NCBI GenBank assembly: GCA_050261515.1
Contig: JBLNDJ010000052.1
Location: 1 to 64,000 of the forward strand
Direction: 5' to 3'
DNA: 64,000 nt
From: JBLNDJ01 sp050261515
GTDB taxonomy: Bacteria > Acidobacteriota > Terriglobia > Bryobacterales > Bryobacteraceae
The position numbers and the translations under genes were made by a program. The notes under the pieces were generated by a model. The model saw only the letters and a program-made list of their open reading frames with translations. It made no database searches and was not told the origin of the DNA. Of the stretch, positions 49,558 to 58,603 are shown piece after piece. Within the stretch, counting starts at the first letter, position 1; each line of letters begins with the position of its first letter.

Positions 49558-50492
49558 AAGGCGGCGGCGTTCCTTTCTTCCTGCTCAATCAAGGCTACGA
49601 AGACGTCTTCCATGGTGGGGTCGATGCGCTCGAGGCGGACGGCAGTGACGCCGGCGTTCTCGAGCTTTTGGCGGATGAGGGGGATTGCCGCATCCGCATC
49701 GTCCACCGTGATGTGGAGGCCGCCGCCGAACACTGCTACATCGAAGCCTTCCAGAGCGCGCATGGCTTCCCGCGAGTCCGAGGATTCGAGGTCGAGGAGT
49801 TGATGCGAGGTCAGCTCCCGTTTCAGATCCGCCGGCGCTCCCAACGCGATGATGCGGCCGCGATACATCAGCGCGAGGCGGTGGCAGTACTCGGCCTCGT
49901 CCATGTAGTGGGTGGAGACGAAGATGGTGTTGCCGGCTTCGGAGAGATCGTAGATCAAGTCCCAGAAGTTGCGGCGGGCTATGGGATCGACGCCCGAGGT
50001 GGGCTCGTCGAGGAACAGGATCGGCGGCTCGTGCAGGATAGCGCAGCCGAGCGCGAGGCGCTGCTTCCAGCCTCCCGCGAGCAGGCGCGTCATCGTGTGG
50101 CGGCGCTCTTCGAGGCCCGCCATGCGGAGGACGTAATCCTTGCGGGCGGCGCGGCGCTCGTCCGGGACGCCGTAGATGCCGCTGAAGAAATCGATGTTCT
50201 CCTCGACCTCGAGGTCGTCGTAGAGCGAGAACTTCTGCGACATGTAGCCGATGTTGCTCTTGATCGATTCGGAGTCCGTCGCGAGGTCGAAGCCGCCGAC
50301 GCGCGCGGTTCCCGAGGTCGGGATCAGCAGGCCGCAGAGCATACGGATGGTGGTGGACTTCCCTGCCCCGTTCGGCCCGAGAAAGCCGAAGATCTCGCCG
50401 CGGCGGACTTCGAGCGAGACGTGATCGACGGCGACGAAATCGCCGAAGCGCTTGACGAGGTCGCGGACTTCGACGGCGTTTCCGTTCCTCAT
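49554..50492 (-). CDS. ABC exporter ATPase, second subunit (YbhF-like half)
   Basis: The protein has 312 residues from the ATG at 50490-50492, which overlaps the upstream ATPase stop by 4 bp. Walker A is GPNGAGKST, the Q-loop is SQKFSLY, and Walker B is ILFLDEPTSG with the switch His in VSTHYMDEAE. The signature motif reads LAGGWKQRLALGC rather than LSGGQ, so this site is degenerate. The C-terminal extension resembles YbhF. It pairs with the preceding ATPase. Confidence 0.9.
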   Translation of the reverse strand: MRNGNAVEVRDLVKRFGDFVAVDHVSLEVRRGEIFGFLGPNGAGKSTTIRMLCGLLIPTSGTARVGGFDLATDSESIKSNIGYMSQKFSLYDDLEVEENIDFFSGIYGVPDERRAARKDYVLRMAGLEERRHTMTRLLAGGWKQRLALGCAILHEPPILFLDEPTSGVDPIARRNFWDLIYDLSEAGNTIFVSTHYMDEAEYCHRLALMYRGRIIALGAPADLKRELTSHQLLDLESSDSREAMRALEGFDVAVFGGGLHITVDDADAAIPLIRQKLENAGVTAVRLERIDPTMEDVFVALIEQEERNAAAL

Positions 50493-51394
50493 GCGGCTTC
50501 CTTGTGGATGAGGGCGATGAAGACGTCTTCGAGCGAAGGCGCGATGGGGCGGAACTCGGCCGCTCCGCCGAGCATCGCGCGAAGGCGGTCGGGCGAGGTG
50601 CGGGCGGGGTCGAGGAACAGGTGGAGCGCGACGCCCGCGGGCTCGACGCTCGTGACTCCGTCGGAGGCGAGAAGCGCTTCGCGGGCGGCGCGGCGGTCCG
50701 GGACTCGCACTTCGTAGCACTCCTCTTTCACGGAGGCGCGCACGGCGGCGGGCGAGTCGCACCGGACGAGGCGGCCGCGGTTGATAAGGCCGACGCGATT
50801 GCAGCGCTCGGCCTCGTCCAGGTAGGCCGTGGTGACGAAGACGGTCATACCGTCCTTGACGAGCTGGTAGAGGATGGCCCAGAAATCGCGGCGCGAGACG
50901 GGATCGACTCCGTTGGTGGGCTCGTCGAGGAAGAGGACTTCGGGGCGGTGGAGCAGCGTGCACATGAGCGCGAGCTTCTGCTTCATGCCGCCGGAGAGCT
51001 GGCCGGCCAGGCGCGCGCGGAAGGGTTCCATGCGGGTCATGCGGAGGAGTTGCGCGGTGAGTTGGGCGCGGGCCTGGCCTGTGACGCCGAACAGGTCGGC
51101 GTAGAAGTTCATGTTCTCCTGGACGGTGAGGTCGGTGTAGAGGCCGAAGCGCTGGGCCATGTAGCCGATGCGGTCTTTGACGGCATCGGGTTCGCAGGCG
51201 ACGTTGTGGCCGGCGACCTCGGCTTCGCCGGTAGTGGGGTCGAGGAGGCCGCAGAGGAGGCGCACGGTGGTGGTCTTGCCCGCGCCATCCGGGCCGACGA
51301 GGCCGAAAATCTCGCCGCGCTCGACTTCGAGATTGAGGGTGTCGAGGGCGGTGAGCTCGGCGAAGCGGCGGGTGAGGTTGAGGGCTCGAATCAT
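50489..51394 (-). CDS. ABC exporter ATPase, first subunit (YbhF-like half)
   Basis: The protein has 301 residues. Walker A is GPDGAGKTT, the signature is LSGGMKQKLALMC, and Walker B is VLFLDEPTNGVD. The switch position reads TTAYLDEAERC, where Tyr/Ala replaces the usual His, so this half may hydrolyse poorly by itself. Together with the next ATPase it corresponds to the two fused halves of E. coli YbhF. It overlaps the HlyD-family stop by 4 bp. Confidence 0.9.
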   Translation of the reverse strand: MIRALNLTRRFAELTALDTLNLEVERGEIFGLVGPDGAGKTTTVRLLCGLLDPTTGEAEVAGHNVACEPDAVKDRIGYMAQRFGLYTDLTVQENMNFYADLFGVTGQARAQLTAQLLRMTRMEPFRARLAGQLSGGMKQKLALMCTLLHRPEVLFLDEPTNGVDPVSRRDFWAILYQLVKDGMTVFVTTAYLDEAERCNRVGLINRGRLVRCDSPAAVRASVKEECYEVRVPDRRAAREALLASDGVTSVEPAGVALHLFLDPARTSPDRLRAMLGGAAEFRPIAPSLEDVFIALIHKEAA

Positions 51395-52566
51395 TGCTCG
51401 ACCAGAATTTCGGCGTCGGCGGGCATGTTCGATTTCAGCTCGCCGCGCGGGTTCTCCACGTCGATCTTGATCCTGTACATCAGCTTTGCTCGCTCTTCGG
51501 TGGTCTGGATCTGCTTCGGCGTGAATTCGGCCTCGGAAGAGATGAACGAGACGCGCCCCGCGTAGATTTTGCCGGGGAACGAATCGGTGGTCACGTTGGC
51601 TTTGTCGCCCAGGCGGATGCGGCCGAGATCCTTTTCATTGATGTAGGCGCGCAGCCAGGGGTGATCGATGTCGCCGACTGTCAGGACGGCGGTTCCGGCG
51701 GCGAGGACTTCGCCGGGCTCGGCGGATTTGACGAGCACGACTCCGCCGATCGGCGTGGCGGCAACGGTATCGGCGAGCTGGGTTTCGACGATCGCGAGGT
51801 CGGCTTTGCGCTGGCCGACCTCGGCAACGCGCGTGGCCATTTCCTGGCGCTTGCGCTTCAGCTCGAGGCGCTGCGCCCGGGCGAGCCGGAGGGCGGCCTG
51901 GGCCTGCGCGAGCTGGGCGCGGGCGGTTTCGATCTGCTCCTTGCGCGGGCCTTCGAGCACGAGAGCGAGCTGCTCTTTGGCGGTCTTGAGCTGCGCGCCG
52001 GCGGTTTCGAAACGCGTGCGGAACTGGTCGTGATCGGAGGCGGAGATGTCCTCGTTTTTGAAGAGCGTCTGCGCGCGCTTCCAGTCGTTGGCGGCGCGCT
52101 GGTAGTCGGACTGGGCGCGCTCCACGGCGGCGCGCGCCTGCTCCTTCTCCTGCTCGCGCGAGCCGGCAAGCAGCTCGGCGAGACGCGTTTCGGCGGCCTG
52201 GGCCTCGGCGGCGCGCTGCTGGATCTGGCCTTCGAGGGTCTCGGCCTGAAGATCGATCGCGGTGCGCTGCTGGATAAGGGCCGATCCGGCGGCATCGACG
52301 GCGGCGCGGGCGCGGGCGTGCTGGCCGGTGAGCTGGTCTTTGTCGAGCCGCGCGACGACCGTGCCTTTGGCGACGCGGTCGCCCTCGTCCACGGCGCGCT
52401 CGATGAGCTTGCCGGGGACCTTGAACGAGATGTTGACCTCGGTCAGCTCTATGTTGCCGGAGACGCGAATGGCGCCGTTGTCGCCACGGTGGATCCAGGA
52501 GCGCGCGGCCCAGATCGCAAGAGCCGCGGCCGCCAGCACGATGACCGGGATGAGCTTTTTCTTCAT
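51391..52566 (-). CDS. HlyD-family periplasmic adaptor (YbhG-like)
   Basis: The protein has 391 residues with an N-terminal membrane helix (LIPVIVLAAAALAIWAA). A lipoyl/barrel-sandwich half (IRVSGNIELTEVNISFKVPG) leads into a long coiled-coil hairpin (about 85-240, rich in EQARAAVERAQSDYQRAAND). The second lipoyl half and beta-barrel follow (GEVLAAGTAVLTVGDIDHPW, LGDKANVTTDSFPG). It connects the inner-membrane ABC transporter to the TolC-like channel encoded upstream. Confidence 0.92.
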   Translation of the reverse strand: MKKKLIPVIVLAAAALAIWAARSWIHRGDNGAIRVSGNIELTEVNISFKVPGKLIERAVDEGDRVAKGTVVARLDKDQLTGQHARARAAVDAAGSALIQQRTAIDLQAETLEGQIQQRAAEAQAAETRLAELLAGSREQEKEQARAAVERAQSDYQRAANDWKRAQTLFKNEDISASDHDQFRTRFETAGAQLKTAKEQLALVLEGPRKEQIETARAQLAQAQAALRLARAQRLELKRKRQEMATRVAEVGQRKADLAIVETQLADTVAATPIGGVVLVKSAEPGEVLAAGTAVLTVGDIDHPWLRAYINEKDLGRIRLGDKANVTTDSFPGKIYAGRVSFISSEAEFTPKQIQTTEERAKLMYRIKIDVENPRGELKSNMPADAEILVEQ

Positions 52567-52576
52567 GGGGCGTTCC

Positions 52577-53905
52577 TTATTGGATGACCTGGCGGATGGC
52601 GCCGGTTGCCTGACTTAGATTGATGCGGGCGAGGTTGTAGTTGAGCAGCGCGGCGATGCGGTTATCGCGGGCGCGCGCAAGGCGGGCCTGGGCGTCGATG
52701 GGCTCGAGGCTGTTGGCGACGCCGGCGTCGTAGCGGCGCTGCGATTGCGCGACCTCGCGCTCGGCTTGCTGGAGTCCTTCTTCGGCGGCCTTGAGCTGGT
52801 CCTCGGCGGAGCGGAGGCTGTCGAGGGCGAGGCGGATTTCGAGTTCGACCTGCTGGCGGAGATCGCCCGAGCGGATCTGTTCCTGGCGCAGTTGCGAAAG
52901 GCTTTCGGCGCGGCGCGCGTCGCGACGGCCGCCGTCGAACACGGGTACACGCATCTGGACGCCGTAGGTGCGTGTGGGGATCGCGCTGCTCATTCCGGTT
53001 CCGATGGAGCCGTAATCGCCGAAGGCGGAGACCGAGGGGAGGCGCTCGAACTTTGTCGCGCTGTAGTTGAGGCGGGCGTTGTCTTCGCGGGTCTTCTGCG
53101 CCCTCCAGTCGGCGCGGGCGGCGAAGGCGGTCTCAATCGATTGCTTCAGGGGGACGTCGTCCACCGGCGTGTAGGCCAGCTTGTCTGTGAGGTCGAGCTG
53201 CGTTTCGAGCCTGAGGCCGATGGCGCGCAGGAGTTGCAGCTTCGCCTGTCGCTCGCCGGTCTGGGCGACGAGAAGCAGTTGGCGCGCGTTTGCCACTTCG
53301 ACCAGGGCGCGCGTGACCTCGATGCCGGTTCCGGTTCCGGCGTTCTTGCGGTTTTCGGCCAGCTTCGCGGTGGCTTCGGCGAGCGAGACGTTGGCCTCGG
53401 CGGCTTCGACATGCGCCTGCGCGGCGAGCACCTGCATGTAGAGCGAGGCGACCTGCGCGCTGACCTGGTCGCGCGCGTTCGCGATGTCGGCTTCCGAGGC
53501 GCGAGTGCCGGCGCGCGAGGCTTGCAGGCGGCGGATGGCGCTGAAGTCGAAGACGGACTGCGTGGCCTGCACGCGAGCATCGAAAACGGAGAAGGGCCCG
53601 GCGAGCGTCGGGAACGAAAAGCCGGGGATGGGGACGTGGATCTGGATTCCGAACGCGGCGAGGTTGCGCGTCTGGTTCTGTTCGGAGACGTAGGCGTCGA
53701 GGTTCGGCAGGAGCGCGGCGCGGGCCTGATTCGAACGCGACTGCGCCTGGCGCCGGGCCTCCGCGGCGAGTTGCACGCGCGTGTTTCCTTCGGGCGCGAG
53801 GGCGGCTTCGACGGCCTGTTTCAGACTGAGGCGCATCTGGGCTTGCGCGGGCGAGATGGCGGCCGCGGCGGCGAGCGCGAGCGTGATTAGCGGGAACGTT
53901 TGCAC
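52577..53905 (-). CDS. TolC-like outer-membrane efflux protein
   Basis: The protein has 442 residues with a signal peptide (LITLALAAAAAISPAQA) and two OEP repeats of long coiled-coil helices (VSAQVASLYMQVLAAQAHVE; VELEIRLALDSLRSAEDQLK). The barrel strand segment is FGDYGSIGTGM. It forms the trimeric outer-membrane exit duct. It overlaps the tetR stop by 19 bp and lies 10 bp before the adaptor gene. Confidence 0.9.
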   Translation of the reverse strand: MQTFPLITLALAAAAAISPAQAQMRLSLKQAVEAALAPEGNTRVQLAAEARRQAQSRSNQARAALLPNLDAYVSEQNQTRNLAAFGIQIHVPIPGFSFPTLAGPFSVFDARVQATQSVFDFSAIRRLQASRAGTRASEADIANARDQVSAQVASLYMQVLAAQAHVEAAEANVSLAEATAKLAENRKNAGTGTGIEVTRALVEVANARQLLLVAQTGERQAKLQLLRAIGLRLETQLDLTDKLAYTPVDDVPLKQSIETAFAARADWRAQKTREDNARLNYSATKFERLPSVSAFGDYGSIGTGMSSAIPTRTYGVQMRVPVFDGGRRDARRAESLSQLRQEQIRSGDLRQQVELEIRLALDSLRSAEDQLKAAEEGLQQAEREVAQSQRRYDAGVANSLEPIDAQARLARARDNRIAALLNYNLARINLSQATGAIRQVIQ

Positions 53906-54567
53906 GCGGATTTTCCTTTCACCTTCACCGAGGGCGGGACCGGCGCGCGGAATCCCGCGGCAAGGAAGGCCACAAGGCGGTCGAGCAGGGCGTTCACGTC
54001 GGAGACGTCGCAGCGGCCGCCCGAGACGACCTTGATCTTGCGCAGGCCCGCCATCGTGTGGCCCACGGCGCCGGCCATGAACAGAAGCCTCCAGTACATT
54101 TCGATCTCGGGGAGGTGCGGCAGCGAGCGCCGCATAACCGCCATGAAGCGATCGGCCGTCGCCGCGATCTGTTCCTTGAAAAAGTGTTCGAAGATGTCGC
54201 CGGGGTCGGCAAACATCCGCCCGACAAGGCGGGCGGCGTTCGGCTGGCCGATCAGCTCGAGCATCGGGCGGAGGAACGCGCGCAGGACGTCTTCGAGAGG
54301 GACGGGGCGGCCGGCGGCTTTGGCCTCTAGCGCGTCGAGCTCCGCGAGCCGCTTCTCATTGAGCGGGCGGACGCTGCGGGCGAAGACGGCGAGAATGAGG
54401 GCGTCCTTGGACTGGAAGTGGTAATTGACGGAGGCGAGGTTGGCTCCGGCGGCGGCGGTGATGTCGCGGAGGGAGGTCTCGGCGAAGCCCTTGTCGGCGA
54501 AAAGCTGCTCGGCGGCGTCGAGGATGCGGTCTTTGGTGGTGGGGGCGGCGGACTTAAGCTCAGTCAT
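53887..54567 (-). CDS. TetR family repressor of the exporter operon
   Basis: The protein has 226 residues from the ATG at 54565-54567; another ATG three codons upstream (54576) is possible. The N-terminal HTH reads RILDAAEQLFADKGFAETSL, then TAAAGANLASVNYHFQSKDA, the TetR signature. The C-terminal ligand domain resembles the CecR/YbiH group (FLRPMLELIGQPNAARLVGR), which in E. coli regulates ybhGFSR. It is the first gene of the operon and presumably represses it from the promoter at 54597-54624. Confidence 0.9.
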   Translation of the reverse strand: MTELKSAAPTTKDRILDAAEQLFADKGFAETSLRDITAAAGANLASVNYHFQSKDALILAVFARSVRPLNEKRLAELDALEAKAAGRPVPLEDVLRAFLRPMLELIGQPNAARLVGRMFADPGDIFEHFFKEQIAATADRFMAVMRRSLPHLPEIEMYWRLLFMAGAVGHTMAGLRKIKVVSGGRCDVSDVNALLDRLVAFLAAGFRAPVPPSVKVKGKSACKRSR

Positions 54568-54596
54568 ACATCTCATTAAAACGTTCGTTCGATTTA

Positions 54597-54624
54597 ATTA
54601 TACGTATGTGTAGACGAATGTCAA
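54597..54624 (-). promoter_or_regulatory. Consensus promoter of the tetR-exporter operon
   Basis: On the minus strand a perfect TTGACA (complement of 54619-54624) and a perfect TATAAT (complement of 54597-54602) are 16 bp apart. The spacer/-10 region contains the palindrome ATACGTAT. Downstream of the -10, CGAACGAACG next to AACGTT is another candidate TetR operator. The leader would be about 15-25 nt. Confidence 0.7.
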
Positions 54625-54689
54625 GGGGCTCGGGCCTTCGCTGCGCTCCGGCCTTGAGACGCAGAGGACGCGGCGTTAGTGGAGATCTG

Positions 54690-55343
54690 CTATTCCGCTT
54701 TCAGACAGAGGCTCGGGTCGATTCGGGCTGCGCGGCGCGCCGGTACCAGAGAGGAGATGATCGCCAGAACAGCCATGACCAGCGCTACAGGGGCGATCCA
54801 GAAAAATACGGGCACGGATGAAACCCACCAAATCCTGGTGATCAGCAGCTTAATCACGACCACGGCCAGCGCGCTTCCCAGCAGAGTGCCCGTCAAGACC
54901 AGCGCGAGAGCACTCCGCAGGACGTACCGCAACACCCGCCCGACATCCGCGCCGAGCGCCATACGGATCCCGATTTCGCGCCTCCGGATCGCGACTGCGC
55001 GGGAAGTGATGCCGTAAAGCCCGGCGCCTGCGAGCAGCAATGCGGCCACGGCGAACGAGCACAAAAGGCCCATCACAAATTCGTAGGGGGCGCCCATCTG
55101 TTTCTTGGCCGCTAGCAGGGTCTGCGGCTCGCCGAGCGGGAGATCCGGGTTTAAGGCGTGCACGGCCTCGCGCAGCGCCGCGCCTGCCGCAGCCGGGCCG
55201 GCGCTCACGCGCAGTAGCACCCTTATGGTTTTCGAGCCCGCCTGCGTGTACGGAACACAAACCTCGTACTTGGGAAGCTGCGCGAGGTCCTGCATAACGT
55301 CTCGGGTGATTCCCACCACAGTGCGCCACGTCCCGTTTCCCGG
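54690..55343 (-). pseudogene. C-terminal fragment of an ADOP/FtsX permease
   Basis: About 215 codons match only the last quarter of an 800-residue ADOP-type permease. They run from the VVGITRDVMQDL block through the final FtsX core (LLLAGAGLYGITSRAVAIRR, EIGIRMALGADVGRVLRYVL) to SLVPARRAARIDPSLCLKAE. The frame is open upstream (PGNGTWRTVVGI) to about 55343 and then runs into an unrelated, oppositely oriented hydrolase fragment. The N-terminal three-quarters are missing and no start is credible, so it is a remnant. Confidence 0.75.
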
Positions 55344-55567
55344 ACCTCTCGGCGCTCATCGCTCCGCGGCCCGCATTGTTCATGAACGGATCGAGGGACA
55401 TGCTTTTCAACCAGGAGGGGCTTAAGGCGGCGTACGAAAAGATCGGGCAATGCTACGAGAAGGCCGGGACGGCCGGCAGGCAGGCGTGCCGGCTTTTCGA
55501 TGTGCCGCACCAGTTCAATGGAGAGATGCAGGAGGAGGCGTGGAAATGGCTGGGGAGGTGGCTGTGA
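55337..55567 (+). pseudogene. C-terminal fragment of an acetyl-xylan-esterase-like alpha/beta hydrolase
   Basis: From 55337 the plus frame reads FPDLSALIAPRPALFMNGSR, then LKAAYEKIGQCYEKAG and FDVPHQFNGEMQEEAWKWLG. This is the last ~75 residues of the acidobacterial dienelactone-hydrolase/acetyl-esterase family, with the catalytic His in VPHQFN. The nucleophile-bearing N-terminal part is absent. It abuts the permease fragment head to head at about 55340, marking a rearrangement joint. Confidence 0.72.
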
Positions 55568-55612
55568 GTTCGCCGGCGAAGTGAACCGGAGATAATAGCT
55601 GCGGAGGTCTTT

Positions 55613-56086
55613 ATGGCCACGGAGATCATCGTTAATGGGGTCTCGCGGCGGGTGGAGGCGGCTCCGGATACTCTGCTGCTTTCCGTGCTGCGCGAGGACT
55701 TGGGTTTGACGGGCACCAAGTACGGATGCGGCGAGGGGCGTTGCGGGGCTTGCACGGTGCTGCTCGATGGCGTGCCTGTGCGGTCTTGCATCACTCAGCT
55801 TTCGTCGGCGGCCGGGAAACGGGTCACCACGATCGAAGGACTGGCTGTGAACGGGTCGCTCGATCCGGTGCAGCAGGCGTTCCTTGCGGCGGGCGCGATG
55901 CAGTGCGGGTACTGCACGGCGGGCATGATCATGGCGAGCAAGGGGCTGCTGGCGGCGAATCCGCATCCGAAGAAGGACGAGATCCGGCAGGCGCTCGAGG
56001 GCAATATCTGCCGGTGCGGGACGTATCCCCGGATCGTGGCGGCGGTCGAGATGGCCGCGCGTTTGAAGGGGGCCAGCCATGCTTGA
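55613..56086 (+). CDS. [2Fe-2S] subunit of an aldehyde/isoquinoline oxidoreductase (IorA-like)
   Basis: The protein has 157 residues with a strong Shine-Dalgarno GGAGG (55603-55607) 5 bases before the ATG. The plant-type cluster cysteines are in GCGEGRCGACTVLLDG. The second cluster of the xanthine-dehydrogenase family is in AMQCGYCTAGMIM and GNICRCGTYPRI. It transfers electrons from the molybdenum subunit, whose gene overlaps the 3' end by 8 bp. No FAD subunit is encoded nearby, as in the Ior type. Confidence 0.93.
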   Translation: MATEIIVNGVSRRVEAAPDTLLLSVLREDLGLTGTKYGCGEGRCGACTVLLDGVPVRSCITQLSSAAGKRVTTIEGLAVNGSLDPVQQAFLAAGAMQCGYCTAGMIMASKGLLAANPHPKKDEIRQALEGNICRCGTYPRIVAAVEMAARLKGASHA

Positions 56087-58112
56087 CCGGCGCGAGTTTC
56101 TGACGGGGCTCGGGGGTGGCGTGCTGGTCGCGGTGGCGCCTGGCACGGCGGAGGCGCAGCGCGGGGAGGCGATGCCGCAGGACCTGGCGGCGTGGTTGCA
56201 TATCGGCCGGGACGGCGGCGTGACCGTTTACACAGGCAAAGTCGAGATGGGCCAGGGCGCGCGCACGTCGCTCGCGCAGGTGGTGGCCGAGGAACTCGCC
56301 GTTCCCGTGGCGGCCGTAAAGATGGTGATGGGCGACACCGATTTGTGCCCGTTCGACATGGGGACGTTCGGCAGCCGTTCGACGCCCACGATGGCTCCAC
56401 AGTTGCGGAAGGCCGCGGCGACGGCGCGCGAACTGCTGGGCGGAATCGCGCGGAAGCGGTGGCAGGGCGGCGCGGTGCGGTTCGCCAACGGCGCAGTGAT
56501 CAACGCTTCGACCGGTGAATCGATCGCGTACGGCGAGTTGACCGCGGGCGAGAAACTGGTCGCGCAGATCAAGCCGGATACGCGGCTGACTCCCGCGGAG
56601 CAGTGGAAGATCGCCGGCACGCCGGTTCCGAAGGTGGATGCCGAGGCGATCGTGACCGGGCGTCACGAGTATCCCTCCGACATACGGCGGCCGGGGATGC
56701 TGCACGGGAAAATCGTGCGGCCACCGTCGTACCGGGCGAAGCTGGCGTCGGTGGACGCGTCGAAGGCGGAGGCGATCGCGGGTGTGCGGGTGGTTCGCGA
56801 CGATGATTTTCTGGCAGTCGCGGCGCCCGATGCGCGTACGGCGGAACGCGCAGCCGCGGCGGTGAACGCGCGGTGGAACGAGACTCCGCAGCCTTCGAAT
56901 GCTGAGCTGTTCGCGTTCCTGCGGGAGCACGCGTCGAGCGGCGAGCGGCCGGAGATCGAGCGCGGCGCGGTGGAGCAGGCGCTGGCTTCCGCAGAGATCA
57001 AGCTAAAGCAGACCTATACGGTTGCCTACATCGCGCACTGCCCGCTCGAGCCGCGCTCCGCGGTCGCGGAGTGGAGCGGGGACAGGCTGACGGTGTGGAC
57101 CGGGACGCAGCGGCCGTTCGGCGTGAAGGGCGAGCTGGCCGAGGCGTTCGGGATTCCCGAAGACCATGTGCACGTGATCATGCCCGATGCCGGGGCGGGC
57201 TACGGCGGCAAGCACAGCGGCGAGGCCGCGATCGAGGCGGCGCGGATCGCGCGAGCCACAGGCAAGCCGGTGAAGGTTGTGTGGACCCGCCAGGAGGAGT
57301 TCGCCTGGGCGTACTTCCGGCCGGCGGGCGTGATCGACGTCGCGAGCGGCGCGACCAGGGCCGGCAGCATCACGGCGTGGGATTTTGTGAACATCAACTC
57401 GGGCGGCGCGGGCCTGCAGATCGCCTACGAGATTCCGAACCAGAGGATCCGGTTTCAATCTTCCGAGACGCCATTGCGGCAAGGGTCGTACCGCGCACTG
57501 GCCGCGACGGCGAACCACTTCGCGCGCGAGACGCATATCGACGAAATGGCGGCGGCGGCCGGCGTGGAGCCGCTCGCGTTCCGGCTGAAGAATACGCGGG
57601 ACGCACGGTTCCGCGCGGTGCTCGAGGCGGCGGCGGAGCGCTTCGGCTGGGGCAAGCGGAAGCCCGCCGCCGGATCGGGCTTCGGGATCGCGGCGGGTTG
57701 GGAGAAGGGCGGATACGTTGGCACCTGCGCGGAGGTCGCGATCGAGAAGGGCAAGGTTCGGGTAACGCGCATCGTGGAGGCGTTCGAGTGCGGCGCGATT
57801 CTGAATCCGGACAACCTGCGAAACCAGGTGGAGGGGGCGATCGTGATGGGGCTCGGCGGGGCGCTGTTCGAGGCAATCGAGTTCGCCAACGGGCAAATTC
57901 TGAACGGACGGTTTGCGCGATATCGCGTGCCGCGGTTCAGCGACGTTCCGGAGATCGAGACCGTGCTGCTCGACCGCAAGGACCTGGCTTCGGCGGGCGC
58001 GGGGGAGTGCCCGATTGTCGCGATCGCGCCGGCGATCGGGAACGCAATCTATCAGGCCTCCGGGGTGCGGCTGCGGGCGCTGCCGCTGGCGCCCAAGGGC
58101 ATCCGGGCCTGA
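56079..58112 (+). CDS. Molybdopterin-binding subunit of an aldehyde/isoquinoline oxidoreductase (IorB-like)
   Basis: The protein has 677 residues. A Tat-type start (DRREFLTGLGGGVLVAVA) indicates export after cofactor insertion, as for IorB-type subunits. Molybdopterin-binding segments include VEMGQGARTSLAQVVAEEL, YGGKHSGEAAIEAARIARAT and, near the C-terminus, AGAGECPIVAIAPAIGNAIY, which holds the conserved active-site Glu. Together with the iron-sulfur subunit it oxidises an aldehyde or N-heterocycle in the periplasm; the substrate is unknown. Confidence 0.92.
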   Translation: MLDRREFLTGLGGGVLVAVAPGTAEAQRGEAMPQDLAAWLHIGRDGGVTVYTGKVEMGQGARTSLAQVVAEELAVPVAAVKMVMGDTDLCPFDMGTFGSRSTPTMAPQLRKAAATARELLGGIARKRWQGGAVRFANGAVINASTGESIAYGELTAGEKLVAQIKPDTRLTPAEQWKIAGTPVPKVDAEAIVTGRHEYPSDIRRPGMLHGKIVRPPSYRAKLASVDASKAEAIAGVRVVRDDDFLAVAAPDARTAERAAAAVNARWNETPQPSNAELFAFLREHASSGERPEIERGAVEQALASAEIKLKQTYTVAYIAHCPLEPRSAVAEWSGDRLTVWTGTQRPFGVKGELAEAFGIPEDHVHVIMPDAGAGYGGKHSGEAAIEAARIARATGKPVKVVWTRQEEFAWAYFRPAGVIDVASGATRAGSITAWDFVNINSGGAGLQIAYEIPNQRIRFQSSETPLRQGSYRALAATANHFARETHIDEMAAAAGVEPLAFRLKNTRDARFRAVLEAAAERFGWGKRKPAAGSGFGIAAGWEKGGYVGTCAEVAIEKGKVRVTRIVEAFECGAILNPDNLRNQVEGAIVMGLGGALFEAIEFANGQILNGRFARYRVPRFSDVPEIETVLLDRKDLASAGAGECPIVAIAPAIGNAIYQASGVRLRALPLAPKGIRA

Positions 58113-58144
58113 CTGCTAGACTGAATCAGGGGGCAAACTGGGGG

Positions 58145-58603
58145 ATGAAACTCGATCGTGCTACCAACAAAGACTGGTGGATGCCCGTAGCCGCCGGCGC
58201 GTTCCTGGCGGCTGCCGCGATCGTCGCGATCAAGAGCCGGGCTCCTAAGAAGGCGAGCGAACTGCTGGGGCTATACAGAAGGCGCGCGACGGGCGACGCG
58301 TGGCGATTCGATCACCAGTTCCGCAGGCTGGACGAGGGCAAGACGCTGCGGGTGGAAGTAGCGTCACCGGCCGTCGTCCACTGGACCGTGGACCAGTGGG
58401 ACCACGTGCAGGACACGCGGACGCACGAGGTATCCGAAGGCGTGCACGTCGCCGAGCTTGCGACCGGGCGGCTGAAGCCGGGCGCGCGCGTGCAGTTCAC
58501 ATTTTTCTGGCCCGGCGTGAATCGCTGGGAAGGCGAAGACTTCGAGCTGCGGATCGCGCCGTCGGGCGTCGCGTCCGCGCAGGCGGCAGAGGAGCCGGCT
58601 TAA
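58145..58603 (+). CDS. Membrane-anchored protein with a glucoamylase C-terminal-like module
   Basis: The protein has 152 residues. One N-terminal membrane helix (WWMPVAAGAFLAAAAIVAI) precedes a single domain (about 45-140) containing VHWTVDQWDHVQD, GVHVAELATGRLKPGARVQ and FTFFWPGVNRWEGEDFELRI. This pattern resembles the C-terminal beta domain found on glucan 1,4-alpha-glucosidases and glucodextranases, here detached from any catalytic domain. It starts 32 bp after iorB. The role is unknown; carbohydrate binding at the membrane surface is an inference. Confidence 0.7.
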   Translation: MKLDRATNKDWWMPVAAGAFLAAAAIVAIKSRAPKKASELLGLYRRRATGDAWRFDHQFRRLDEGKTLRVEVASPAVVHWTVDQWDHVQDTRTHEVSEGVHVAELATGRLKPGARVQFTFFWPGVNRWEGEDFELRIAPSGVASAQAAEEPA

